64,000 nucleotides of DNA from Progne subis subis (taxonomy: Eukaryota; Chordata; Aves; Passeriformes; Hirundinidae): positions 62,001 through 126,000 of the forward strand of contig JAKJHU010000037.1 in assembly GCA_022316685.1 (NCBI GenBank), in the 5' to 3' direction. The position numbers and the translations under genes are program-made. A model generated the notes under the pieces. That model searched no databases. It was given only the letters and a program-made list of their open reading frames with translations, and had not been told where the DNA came from. Position 1 is the first letter of the stretch. Each line of letters starts with the position of its first letter. Shown here in pieces: positions 25,504-37,924 of the stretch.

Positions 25504-26716
25504 TTTCTTATCTTATAGTGCCACTACAATAAATAATTTTAGAATTTATGTAAGAATAACTGCTATAAATAAAATAATCAGAACAAGAGGAAGTGGTTCT
25601 AATGCGGATCAGGAACTAGTCATGCTACATAGCAAAGGTCCACAATTATTTCAACAATTTATTTTCAAATGTACTTAGTTAATGGTTAAGCAACCAAATC
25701 TTGGTAGAGTTGTAGAATCTCATGCTTGTAAAACAATAGGAATGGTTAATAATTTAGTTGTCTCATTGTTGAGCTAGTGATACAATGCAGCCCTTAATTC
25801 CCTGCCTTATAAGAGATTTAGTAATATCATGATTTATAAAGGGCAGGCATTGACAATTTGGCAAGTGATACCATTTATTCATAATAGTTTCCAGTATATT
25901 TTATTTCAAAAGTTGTACTGCAGGAAGATACACCAGAAAATTGTTTCTTCTGCATAGCAATTACACTTCCTGAAAACTTTGAACATTTTTATGACCATAC
26001 ACACTGATAAGCTCAACTGAATGGACACATCTAACACATCTTTACCTTTTACATAGAAAATATGAGGATATTTATTTATTAAATAATCTCTCATTCATTT
26101 TTGAAATTGAAAACCAGGCTCCAATATGTATTTATCAGCTTACATAAACTGAATATATATACTAGGAATGGTTTCCTTTCACTGTTTAATATTAAGTGCT
26201 TCTTTTTGCAACACAGTTTTAGATGTGGAATAAAGTCAGCAGTGTTTCTCAACAGCATAATGCATGCCAGGTTCTGATGACCTTTTCTTGCAACATGATG
26301 TAATCCAAGGAGTCAGTCAACTATGGTACAGGTGTAACTGTAATCCTTTGTGTCTTTTGAAACTTCTTTCTTCTGTATCTATGAGATGCTATAATACACT
26401 CCTTTTGGGAAGAATAGCATCAGATTAGACAAACATTGTGGAGCTTCGAACACAGAGGATCACAGTTTTACACCACATGTTCAAGCACATGCATGAACAG
26501 TTACCATTCTCAGCAAGGACCTCTATCCAAATCTTTATTTCTGAGAATGACAGCATGGAATTTGTAAAGTGATTGGCAGACACCTTGTTAGAATTTCCAA
26601 AACCATAGCAAAAAATGTTATATAGTCTCAAATATATTTAAAATTAAAAATATAAACCGCAGTTTTGTCCACGTCTAGGCTTAGCAATGCAAGGTTCAAC
26701 TTAGGTATTTGCTTAG

Positions 26717-26738
26717 TTTTTTTTTTTTTTTTTTTTTT
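26717..26738. repeat. poly(T) tract, 22 nt
   Basis: Uninterrupted run of 22 T with no retroposon body recognisable beside it. Confidence 0.9.
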
Positions 26739-26864
26739 CCTTTAACAAAATGCAGTTTGGGCCTGTAATTACAGAAATAGCATTCAATGACTCAACATGT
26801 GAAAACACTGATTTTAATTTTCTAAGGGGCAGGTTTCCTGTGTATTTTTAATTCTGAATAATTT

Positions 26865-26959
26865 TTATATGTATATATATATACACAGACACACACACAC
26901 ATTTATACACACATATGTATATATATATTCTCAACAAATCTTATGTGTGTGTATATATA

Positions 26960-27008
<49 letters not shown>

Positions 27009-27030
27009 GTATATGTATATATATGAGTGT
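26865..27030. repeat. compound TA/CA/TG microsatellite
   Basis: About 165 bases of nearly pure alternating purine-pyrimidine sequence: (TA)n, (CA)n, (TA)n, (TG)n, (TA)n, a longer (TG)n and a final (TA)n. Only one short interruption of unrelated sequence (about 26930-26943) breaks it. The Tyr/Ile/Cys/Val-rich opening running through it is repeat-encoded. Confidence 0.95.
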
Positions 27031-27637
27031 ATTCACATAAATATTCACCAAAACATAATGTTTCTTACAGAGAAAACCATATACAAGCACTCTAAGTTAA
27101 AGATTTCTTTATTTTGTCCCAGGAGAACAAAACAACAGAATAATATTAAATTACTTAACAGTTGCACTTTACATATTCAGGAAATGTGAATTGAAATGAC
27201 AACTCTGATATATCAGTGTGTCGTGTCATGGCATGACTATTTTTCATAACAAACAGCATCACTTGCCCATCAGACCTCACCTGAATAACTCAGACTCCCA
27301 TTCCAGCTGAGTTTTCCAGATGACCTAAACTAGATTACTTGCTAATTGTTCTGTGACTTTCATAAAGGAAATGGGAGAGATTTTTATATATTTACATGGA
27401 AAATATTTATGTTCTCTCCAGCAACGTGTTAGTAATGGCATGAGCTGAAAATGTAAATCACCTTGCTGTAGAGTAATATGAGAAATTTCAACATTTACTT
27501 TTACTTATACATGGAATAACTTCAACATTTTGAGAAGCTATGTCACTCTAGAAAAAGGTGGTAGATTATGACAGTGAAACACAAATATTTTGTATATCAC
27601 AGGAGACAGCATATGGCACCTTGTTCCTCATTTCATT
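27031..27637. other. unique DNA
   Basis: No gene or repeat recognised between the microsatellite and the CR1 copy. Confidence 0.6.
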
Positions 27638-28265
27638 GAATCATAGAATCATTAAGATTGGAAAAGATCATCAACTCTAACCTTTGATTGAACACCATGT
27701 CGACAAAACCATAGCACTAAGTGCCACAGACAATCATTTCTTGAACACTTCCTGGGATGGTGACTCCACTTCTTTCCTGGGAAGCCCATTCCAATGCTTA
27801 ATAACCCTTTCAGTGAAAAAATCTTTCTGATTCTACCTGAACCTCTCCTGGTGCAGAGGCCATTTGTTCTTGTCCTGTTGTTAGCTGTGTGGGAGAAGAA
27901 GCCAAACCCCATTTTACTACAACCTCCTCTCAGGCAGTTATAGAGAGTGATAAGGCCTTCCCTGAACCTCCTCTTCTCCAGGCTCAACAACTCCAGCTCA
28001 CTCAGATGTCTCTCTCATGACTTACTCTCCAGACCACTCAGCAGCTTCATTGCCCTTCTCTGGACATGCTTCAGGACCTCAATATCTCCAAAATGAGAAG
28101 CCCAGAACTGCACTGCAGGCTCTAGTCTGTTCCCTGTCACTGCCTGCCAGCTCAAGGAGCTGGCTGCCCTGAGGATAGTTGTTCTTTCTTTTGAAAACTG
28201 AGTCAAAGAAAGCATTAATTACTTGGACCTTTTTGTCACCCTTGGTTAAAATTTGTTTTGTGCAG
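27638..28265 (-). mobile_element. CR1 LINE with large internal deletion
   Basis: On the plus strand it starts with TGAATCATAGAATCATTAAG, the complement of the CR1 3' end, so the element runs on the minus strand. Positions 27638 to about 28124 match the C-terminal part of ORF2 and the tail, with translated pieces LEPAVQFWA, HVQRRAMKLLSGLE and LSLEKRRFREGLI. Positions about 28126-28250 match sequence that in intact CR1 lies before the reverse-transcriptase domain (INAFFDSVFKRK, then SDREQ). The catalytic domain that should lie between is absent. The join falls near 28123-28128. The copy cannot be autonomous. The outer CR1 assignment is firm. The deletion relies on remembered family order. Confidence 0.88.
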
Positions 28266-29733
28266 TAGAGCACCCAACTTTATGGCCTGAAGATTAACTG
28301 AATTGTCTTATCTTCCCCAGATGAGAAGGAAAAGTTATCCAGCAGTGACACTTATGGTGTACAGCAGAGTTTTGTGCAATGAATGGATGTTCAGCAGCTA
28401 GAACTTCAGGTCGATTTCCTATAATTTTAGAACAAAGAATAAAGAGCTGAATATTAACTCTAGACTAGTTATCTAGGAATCATTTTCTGTGTCTTTTAAT
28501 TGGTGATAATGAAACCTTACACCAAAGTAGACCAAAGAGGCTTCTTAACCTACGGACAATGAAAGTTAGCTGAGATTAATCCCACTCCTGAGTGGGATTT
28601 CTTCATTTTATTAATTGATCATGCCATAACAAATCCAAATAAGATTCACTGGAGAAGTGTGAGCAGACAACACAATGCATCACTCTCTCTCCACTGCTGG
28701 TTGCTGCATCACTGGATAATGAAACTTGTTTTAGAATCTATCTTTTCCTCTTGTCTAGAAACCAGGCAACTTATTTCATGTATCTCCATGTCATTTGGCC
28801 TATCTTTGCTATCTTTCTTATTGCTAAGAAAAACTTGTATCCTTAACTGCTATGCACATAGATAAAATATGCATAGTGAATCATTAAATAAAAAGCATAT
28901 TGCAGTTAGGTCTGGGGTTCCTGACAGGAGACGCCAATGAAGAAAAGTTAGATATAGATAAAACAGTGAGCAATTAAAATATATTTTTTTCATTAAGAAT
29001 GTAAAATTTGGATATTAAATTTCATCCAAAAGCTAAAAGGTGCAGCATGCAACACCCAAGAGAATTAAAAAAATGACTGATACTTACAGTACACAAATTA
29101 GCAGGACCTGACCGAAAAGATAAGGGTGTTACAGCACATTAAAGTTAGATGTCATTTCCCCTAATTTAAGGGTATTCCAATTAGAGTTAACCTGAAGGTT
29201 AGCTACTTTCATCTTTATCATCTTTTTGATAGTGTTAGCACAGATGTTGTGGCATCACGGAAATTATATGCATCATAAAAATGCAGCTAATTATCAGTGA
29301 ACTAGTCACTTCTTATGTAGAATTAGTTTAATATCTTCAAGCGAATGTTTGTGACCCACTTATCTGATAACAGCATCCATTATTGACCCATGGCAAGCCC
29401 TGTCTATCTTTCCTTTCTTAAGCTCTGAGTGTCTGCTTGACATTGCATTTTCTCTTGCTGGAGATGAGAATAGCAGGGGACCATGGGGAGATCAATATCT
29501 AGCACCCAATGCCTTTGCATTTGGAATACAAGGATTGTTTGTGAACTGTTAGCATGAACAGGATGTGGAGATTTGTGTTAAAAAGTATGTAAGAAGACTT
29601 TTTTTTTTTTTTTTTAATTAAGAACAATATATGTCAGGACTATGGTTTTAATAAGAAAATTATTATCTAACATTTCATGAAGTTGAGGACAGATTCCTGA
29701 AGAATTGCAGACATTTTTGGCAACTAAACATGG
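28266..29733. other. unique AT-rich DNA
   Basis: No gene seen. A 17-nt T run lies at about 29599-29615. The few openings lack motifs. Confidence 0.6.
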
Positions 29734-30396
29734 TGTCCTTTATGATGCTTGTATCCCCAGTCATCTGTTCTGTTTGTGCTGTAGATTGAGTTCTATGCCT
29801 TTATGACTGGGTCTAAAAGTGAAGGGAAGCGCGGAGTTTGTTTTGAGAAAACTGCCCGACACCTCCACATTCTGCTCCAGACGGGGTGTTCGGTGGAGGC
29901 TTGGAGAGACTGCAGGACAGAGAACTTTTTGCTTTTAATTAGCTTTAGCTAGCTAGGGCAGAGAAGTTCCCTGGACTGGTTTTTTTTTGTTGCCTTTTTT
30001 TTTTTTTTTCCTTGGAACTGCTTAAACCTGCTCTGGACTGAAAACCCAGGGGAGCACTGGGGGCTGCACCTGCGGCCCACCGGGGCCTGGACCTCGGCAT
30101 TTTCCAGCAGCGCCGGAGAGACTGGGACTGATGAGAGACTGAGAGAGAGCCGAGCTCCGCCCACGGCAAGGACTTTCTCAATTTGCCATCTCACTCTAGA
30201 ACAAGAGGTTTTATTGTTTCATGTTATTCATTCTTTGTACTTGTGGATGCTTTGTTTGTTAAGTAAAATAGTTTTTTCCACTTTTATCTGAAAAAGTTTT
30301 TTACCAGGACCAGTTGGGGGAAGGGGTTGTTTGGGTTTGCTTCCCAGAGGGAACCCATTCAAGGGTTTTCTCCCAAATTTGCCCTAAACCAGGACA
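29734..30396 (+). mobile_element. solo LTR, ERVL-like
   Basis: Begins TGTCCTTTATG and ends CTAAACCAGGACA, so the termini are inverted (TGTCCT/AGGACA). The bases directly outside are CATGG on the left and CAGGG on the right, a 5-bp target duplication with one mismatch, which fits the ERVL class. The interior has a GC-rich segment (about 30040-30170) with GAGCCGAGCTCCGCCCACGG and the block ACAAGAGGTTTTATTGTTTC. Both are blocks I associate with abundant passerine ERVL LTRs. A decayed AATAAA-like AGTAAAAT occurs near 30262. No internal viral sequence adjoins either side, so this is a solo LTR. Two minus-strand openings of about 80 codons inside it are artefacts. Confidence 0.8.
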
Positions 30397-33300
30397 CAGG
30401 GTTAAAAGTTTTGAAGAACATATAAAAAAGAAAAGGCAAACTCAGAGAAGCTTTGAACGATTTTTTATCATTAGCACTTAAAGTTTTAAACTCAGAATTG
30501 TGTTGATTTTCAGGGTAAAGCAAGATAAAAGACAAACCTTAACATATTGAAATATTTCTCTACATACTTTAAGAAAAAAAATTAGAGCTAAGTACTGTTC
30601 ATTGAATACATTATTCAGTGAATTTTGTCATCTTTCATTGAATAAATTATTCAATTACTTTTCTTTTCTGTATTTGACTAGGTTTATGATGGTTTTAATA
30701 CCATTTATTGAACATATCACTCTACAAACGTATATTATCTGAATAAACTGTTCAATGAGTATTTTCCCCTAGAACTTTCCCACTTTTATCCTTTCTTTTT
30801 TACAACAGTATGGAATTTATAATTTTCACATCTGAAGATGGAATGACTTACTTCAAAAAACTGTTGAATTGAATCTGAGATTTCCTTTTGTGTACTGAAA
30901 ATTTTATTATTCAAAAACATAGAGGTGAATGTGGACTGCATCTTACCTACTGCTTTCATTAAATTCCAAGCCAAGCCATGTAAAACCTACCTGTTAAAAA
31001 TTAGAGCAGACATAATAACAGACTCAAAATATAAAAAGATTCTAGAAATAATAAAAAAAAGAAGCTATCAAAAATTAGACTATACAAGCTAACTGCAAGA
31101 GGAAATTTCATATGTCTAGAAGTTTGTCTGATATGGCAGATACTACTGACACAATTAGTTGATATATTTGGGGTGGGGTTTTTTTACTTTAATATAGAAT
31201 TTCTAGTTAATATTGAGGGGAAAAAAAGGGGGGGGGGAAGTTGTGCATGAGGAACTTTTTTTAACAAACGTTCCATTAGCATGTACAATTTATAATCTCT
31301 AACTGGCTGAAACATCAAATGATACCACTTTCACCACAAGGACTCAATCTGTCCACTCGGTCACTAACTGCCCTATGAATCACCTAAAGGTTACAGAATA
31401 AAGCTACATCAATAAAATGCATATTAAGAAAAATGAAGTTAATAGTGGACATTGAAACATCTTTTACATGCAATGCCTTTCCACCAGTCACTGTGTGCTT
31501 CACAAGGAGACACTAAAGAGCTCTGCAACAAAAATTAGGAAGTCAGAAGCCCCTAGGTAATATTGCATTCATTTACTGTGTGTAAATAATCTTCTGTTGG
31601 AACTTCAAATTTGCAAGGCAGCACTTGTAGAACTCACTTCTAGGAACATGGATTGGAATGGATCTTCTAGGTGAAAACTAACTTTCTGTAGTATAAGGTG
31701 AGACGTCTGTGTCGTTCATCTATATCTTTCAAATGTCAATTTAAGATGATTCCCAACTGGGTTTTCTTACACCGTTTAATGGCTGACTTAGAACCATTCC
31801 TTCTTGATGGTCTTTCTTATAATTCCAACCTGCATTTTCTTAGGGCAATATATTCATGAGTTAATACTGTTCATTGTTTAGCTTAAAAAGCTCTCTTCCC
31901 TCCCTGATTTATTTCTGTCCTGTTGAATAAATAAGGACAATGAAAACACAGAGAGAAATGTAATCTTTTTCAGCTTTCATTGAATCAGGGGAAACAAGTA
32001 AGCTTTTTTTATTCTTTCATGTTCTCCTTGTAGGAAATTTGCAATGTAATCAAAACAAGTAGAAAGAACAATATATGTATTTAATAGTAGCAGGTCTAGC
32101 CATGAACAAGGTATCCATTAAGTGATGATCAGCTAGCATAAAGAACAAAAAACTCACTGCCTGCCACAAGGCACTAAAGTTCAGATACAGCAGAGGAATA
32201 TAAACACTATTTTATGTAGATATGGAGTGTGGGTTTTCTTCTTCCTGGTAAGTGCCCAAAACTCCTCTGACAAGGGCACCTACATGTAAAATGTGCACCT
32301 ACAGCCACACATGCTGTGTGCTTTCAGAACTTTCTTCTCAAGGTGGAATCCAACTGCAGGATGGCAGAATGACCTCCTCTTCAACTGGGCATCCAAGCTG
32401 CCAGCAGTCAAAATTTAGAGCCAGATGGAGGCAAGGGGAAAAACAATTTAAATTCTGAAAGTAGTTGAAACCTTTAATAGAGATATTCTCGGCCAACATT
32501 CTGTTCTGCCTCTATTATTTGCATATACCATCATCTATTATGAACATTTTCCATAATTTAATGAATTGTATTGGTAGGCATGCAGATATAATCCCAGATG
32601 TTACAGGACACTATCCTTGCAGTTTTCTATATTCAGAAATCTGTGTTAGGTGCTCAGGTACTGTAGTCCCCGCACTGTGTGACTCATAACTCATTAGATA
32701 TACCAAACAACATGCATAGAAGCCAATGGACTGCCCTGTTTTTTGCTGGAAATCAAAAAAGAAAATTCTGATTCCACTGAAAACATCTGACTAAAAATGC
32801 AAATCTTGAATAATATTTTGTAACAGATTTGAAGGTCTGATGGACATAACCTCACTCAAAAAAAATTGTGGATTTTCTGTGTTTTGCAGTCACTCTAATA
32901 ATTCAGAGCCTTTATCACAATTAGATTTGACAAGCCAAGCTTTTATACTGTATTCTTTCACTATTTTCTTGGATAGGACTTCACCTTCTTAGCCATGTTT
33001 TTGACAAACAGGTATTGACCAAGGGAGACTGCTGATTCCTGCTCCATAAAAGCAAGGACTTCAACAAGGCAGCCACTAGTGAATACCACAGAGCTGTCCT
33101 CACCTTTCCAGCCCACTCCCTGACTTGCTTTCATATAAACAGAAGCATTTTGATACTGGTTTTGAAGAAATACTAAGAATTGCTCTTTCATCATAAACAG
33201 CTTTTCCATTATTGAAGAAAAATGGCAAGTAGAGATCACACCATAGCTGAGTGCAAACTCACAGTGAAAACCTGGTGTAAGTCAGCAAAACTTGGCAGAC

Positions 33301-33849
33301 ACTATTAGCACTTGGTTCATTATCATTAAAATTTCCTATGCAATAGTATGTATAGTACAGGATTTCTAAGCCTTTCCAGGAAATATCAAGCCTCTAACAG
33401 TCAGGATGATAAAAGAGATAAATATTACAGCACTTTCCCCAATAATATATTGAGCCAAAAAGAAAAAAAATACGTACAATGAAAATTTTGATATTTTACA
33501 AAAATCACGAGCAGTGAGCCTTTTTTTTTTTCATATTTAATAAAGATCTTTCCAGTCAGCTGCAGCTGACGATAAGTATAATATCTTTAAATGGTTAATC
33601 CAAGGATCACAGCTCAAGTGCTTTATGTGGTTAGGAGCAAGGAAAACTGTTAGTAGACTCAGTGTGCATTTCATAAATCCAAGGATTTTTTTATTCTTTT
33701 TTTCCTTTTTTTTTTCCTTTTCGTTTTTCATTTGGCTTTCTACTATATCTTAAATGCTTTATTTTTCAGAGGAGAGATAAGACTTGGTTCTTCACATAAA
33801 ACTACAGCTTAGCCATTACTTAGTCTTTCTCTGTTACAGAAAAGGTCCT

Positions 33850-34160
33850 GTCTGTGCACAGATGTCTCAGATTAAATTGTATCTCACAGTCCTTACAGTG
33901 CTCAGTACTAGATGAACTGCCAAAAGGGCCGTAGGCAAGAACTAAATTGCTTTGGTTTCAGTACACAGTGAATTTGGCTCAGACAAGCTGAATCAGTACA
34001 TTAAATGCGAATCCCTCACAGATTTGAAAGCAGCCTTTAGCACAATTATTGACTGTGAGTGATGATTATGTCTAATTGAAGGAGACTTTTGCTACCTGTA
34101 GCTCAGTTGGAGTCCATGAGAGCCACAGCAAGGCACTGCATCTTAATTCAATGTTCCAGC
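33850..34160. promoter_or_regulatory. candidate conserved noncoding element
   Basis: High-complexity, repeat-free sequence with balanced composition, including CACAATTATTGACTGTGAG and TGTCTAATTGAAGGAG, which carry homeodomain-type cores. Stops occur in all frames. This is an inference from texture only. Confidence 0.27.
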
Positions 34161-34631
34161 TTGAAAGAAGCAATTGAACCTAAATCCTGAAGTGTATACA
34201 CATGGTCGATAAACTTTAATAAACTTTACAGGTTCAGTAACTAGACTGAGTGTACATAATTCAATTTTTTAATTCAGGAAGGGAAAATAGCTAACAAGTA
34301 TGTTAGGCTACAGTAATGTATTAGTTCATCTCATGCAGAGGCCCTCTCAGTAAAAGGAAAAGATATAGTTTCATGCTTGTCTTTGGAACAAGTCATAAAT
34401 CTGCTGTTCTGTATACTATATTAATGCTCTACAGGTGGGAGATTACCAGGTTATTTGGGTATGACCCAACTTCAAGTAAATTTGTGAGGAAAATAAAATA
34501 ATTTGACAATTTTGCATCTTTTGCTAGAGAAGTTATGCCAATAATAAAGAGAAATTAATGTTTTTCTTAACAGATTCTGCCTCTCTCCCCAAGATGTCTT
34601 GGCATGTTTTCATGGTATAACACTCTTGTAC

Positions 34632-34648
34632 AAAAAAAAAAAAAAAAA
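34632..34648. repeat. poly(A) tract, 17 nt
   Basis: Uninterrupted run of 17 A in unique sequence. Confidence 0.9.
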
Positions 34649-35649
34649 GTTATTCTACATCTCAATCCTTCCAAAAAAGGATTATTGATTTTTCTCAGTG
34701 AACAAAAATAGATATTCTCAGGGGCCCTACAATCACAATTATGTTATCCTTCTGTTTTATAAAAAAGTAAAAATTTGTCAAGCTGTTCGCAGCAAATATT
34801 TCTCTCCCACAAACATGTGATGTGGCCTATTAGATATTTTCTAGGCTTAGATTAGGGTTCCCTTGTCGCTAAGAGCTCTTTGTGACAATGAATTTTTCAT
34901 ATTTTCCATAAGCATGCAACTATGTGAATCATGAAAACTTTCCATTTAAATTATTCCCTTACTAAATAATTGATATAAAAGGCAAATATGAGCCATGCAG
35001 GTTGATTATTCCCTCCTTCTAGGAAGCTTACCTGTTGTGTAGATCTGAGCTTTTAGCAAAAAAAATTATTTTGAATCTTTTCTTGGAAAAACACTGTAGA
35101 TCATAGGTTGCATGAGCAGCAGGGAATGAAGAAGGTAAAGAGAGGTCTGTGATAATATATTTTGGCAGAATCCTTCCAAATAGTACACAAAAAGCCTTGA
35201 AATTTATTGCTAAGTATCTATAGTTGTTACATGCAGACAAGCCTGCAACACCATTTCTATTGAGTCGTTTCAGGTTAACTACCCCAAGACTCGGGATTAT
35301 GAGAACTATGTATCCTCTCTCTATGTATATTTTCTGTAGTTTCCTAGATTTAAGGCAACAAAAGCCATAAAGTGGTCAGCTAGCAGGAAGGTTTAAATTC
35401 CCAGCACAGACTGCAATAGCTTGGGCTGATAGATTAACTGATGGTGACACTCTAAAAGACTCTACCTCTTGCATGGTGTCCAAATATCTGACAGGAAGGA
35501 ACAAGCATGTTTTTCCGAGGTTTCAAGGAATCTACACAGTAGATCTACACAGTAGTAGCTTTCTCTGTTCTTCTTCCCCATGCTTTAATTTTTGTATTCC
35601 TTATTACTCATTTTGCCTGTATTTATACCTTACCTACTTTCCCTGCAAA

Positions 35650-35687
35650 CCCCGCCCCGCCCCGCCCCCCCCCACCCCACCCCACCA
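35650..35687. repeat. C-rich (CCCCG/CCCCA)n tract
   Basis: Short array of CCCCG units, a C9 run and CCCCA units, about 38 bases. The complementary strand is G-rich and could form a quadruplex. Confidence 0.9.
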
Positions 35688-37924
35688 GGGATATGCTGTT
35701 TCTTCCACTCATCAGATTTTCTAATTAGATCTACCTGTGTTTAATTTTTTCTAAACTTTACCACCACCATCTTTATGCCTTCTCACGTTATTCACTTTAA
35801 CCAAGCAGTCATCTTCTCTTCCCCTTTGCAATGGGATCTCAGTATTCTCTACTAAGTGCCTTGCAATTAATTTTCCATTTTGGGGTTTTTTTTTGTAATT
35901 TCAGTCTGTCTGCTCTATTCATGTCACATCATGGGTCCAGCATAGCCTCACCCACAGTCTCAATCTTCCCTTAGTGTTGCCTCTTATTTCCCTGGACAAT
36001 TTCCTTTCCAACATTAGTCAAATTTTCCTTCTCTTCCCAGGTGTGCAATCTTCCCCATTTTGGTCTTCTCCCATCTCTCGTGGTTTACTATGGTAAATCC
36101 TTAGCATTGACAGAAGAGTGGAGCAGATTTCTTCAACTCAGTCTGTTTTCCAACAGCACTTCATCCCATAGATACCAGTAGCAAATTTATAGGTTTATTC
36201 TGTGGGGATATTTTATGCATAATGTGTTTAGCATTCCAAGCTGTGGGGAAGAAGAACATTATTTGATTAAATGAGATGTCATCAACCTGCAAAATCAATT
36301 TGTTCAAGATTTAAAACATGCTATATTCAGCTAATTCAAGACAAATTTCGTGTCCAGCCATTTTCCAAAACACAAAACTGCTAAAATATCTGAAAGGAAG
36401 GATGTTGGTAATTTTAACAGTGAAAAAAGAACATAAGCTGTCCAACCTAATTGGAATATAAAGAAATCCAGCAAAAATCAGGCACATGGTATGGAAACTT
36501 CAGTGCAAATTAAAAGGAGACAGAAGCTGTATTTTGGAAAGGAATGTCAGGGAAGAAACCTTGATTGTAATATTGTTCACTATTCTGGCAAATATTCCTT
36601 TAAAGAAAGGGGAATTTTATCTGAAGGGGAACACTGGAAATTAATTTCTTCTTTTTTTTCTTGATATGGGGTTGGTGAACTGACATTTTCCAAGCAGTCT
36701 AAAATGTTGTTTTTTCCAGCTTTCATCTGGAAAATTTTAAATTGTGACACTGAAAAAACATTGCATTTTAACAGTCAAACATCAGAAAACAAGGATCTCA
36801 CAAATAAATGACACAGGACATTAAAAAGCATCTTAGCTCAGGATATCAGGTTATCACAGGTAGGGGTTTGAACCAGGATCTTTAATAAGTGTCAGAAAGT
36901 TAATTTCATACAGAAGTTTATGCAATTTGTCTTCTTCCTTTCTCACTATTTCACCTTTCATTTTTAAAACTGTAATTTATAAAACACTTCCTTGTAATAA
37001 CCCTTTTTTTTTAGAAAGGAAAATTAAAGACTACTTCAAAAAAAATAAAATATTGAAGAGAAACATAAAACTGTTGCAATTAAAGAGAAAAAGGCATTAA
37101 AAAATTGAGGAAGAAGGAAAGGGGAAAGTAATATTAAAGTTACCATATATGTTTAAGCCCTGTTCATTAGAGCATCTAAGCTGTCATATACATAGATACA
37201 GAACCAGCAAAGAAGCTGTCAAAACTCCATAACACACTATTGCATTTATTTTTCGATGCTGTTGAATTAAAGTGTTATTATTTTTCATCATGCTTATCTG
37301 GCATTAACTGAATTTTCATAGAAAGGTTCAGTGAAAACCTTGAAACTGTTCCTCAAAATTAATTCAGATATTTTTACTTCTTTTAAAAAATATCTGTTTA
37401 GATATAACCTGGAGTGGCTGGGCTTGGAATGCACAATTGCCAGAGAGGTGTCATTCACTATCTTCAAAATCATCCATTTCTTGACATGATAAAAATGCGT
37501 TCATTTGGTTTCTGAAGGCCTGGTTCTTTGAGATACGGTTGTCCATTTTATAAATCTGAGAGGCGTTATAACATTGCTAATTATATATCTGTGATAGAGT
37601 ACTTAACATGGGAAATCTCATATTCTGCTTTTCCAAATTAACGTACCATGAAACCAAGCATGAGGTGTTATATCCACAATCAGATCCAGAAACCTCACAC
37701 AGATATTCTTGTGACCACAACTGGGCAGGAAGCCACGACTTCCTGAGAATGGCAGCAGGTCCCATTTCCTGGTCCTCACTAAATTTTGAAGTCAGCGGGG
37801 CCAGGAGCTGCCACCTTGCACAGAAGTAATACATCACCTTCCCAGTGACCAGTTGCATCTTCCTTCTCAAGCAGAAGGGCATGCTGAAATACATTCAGTG
37901 TCTGCCAATAAACTTAATCTCCTA

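Larger units (their letters stand above)
22534..26864. other. unique AT-rich DNA with palindromes
   Basis: No gene seen. A perfect hairpin lies at 22679-22704 and a perfect 18-bp palindrome at 25486-25503. A 22-nt T run is at 26717-26738. The 85-codon plus-strand opening at 22714-22971 has no recognisable motif. The rest is very AT-rich with many stops in all frames. Confidence 0.6.
30397..37924. other. unique AT-rich DNA with minor simple repeats
   Basis: No confirmed gene. It contains a short A7G10 tract near 31216-31238, a poly(A) at 34632-34648, a C-rich tract at 35650-35687 and a T-rich patch at about 33684-33728. There is an exon-like minus-strand opening at 32961-33239 and a complex island at about 33850-34160. 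A GC-richer stretch at about 37600-37900 has openings on both strands that match nothing I recognise. Confidence 0.55.

Noticed and set aside
27652..27990. 112-codon minus-strand opening
   Set aside because: It is the C-terminal CR1 ORF2 remnant in the deletion copy.
37577..37894. Minus-strand opening containing YYFCARW, reminiscent of an immunoglobulin V-domain end
   Set aside because: No upstream Cys/Trp framework, leader or recombination signal is visible, so a short motif match by chance is more likely.
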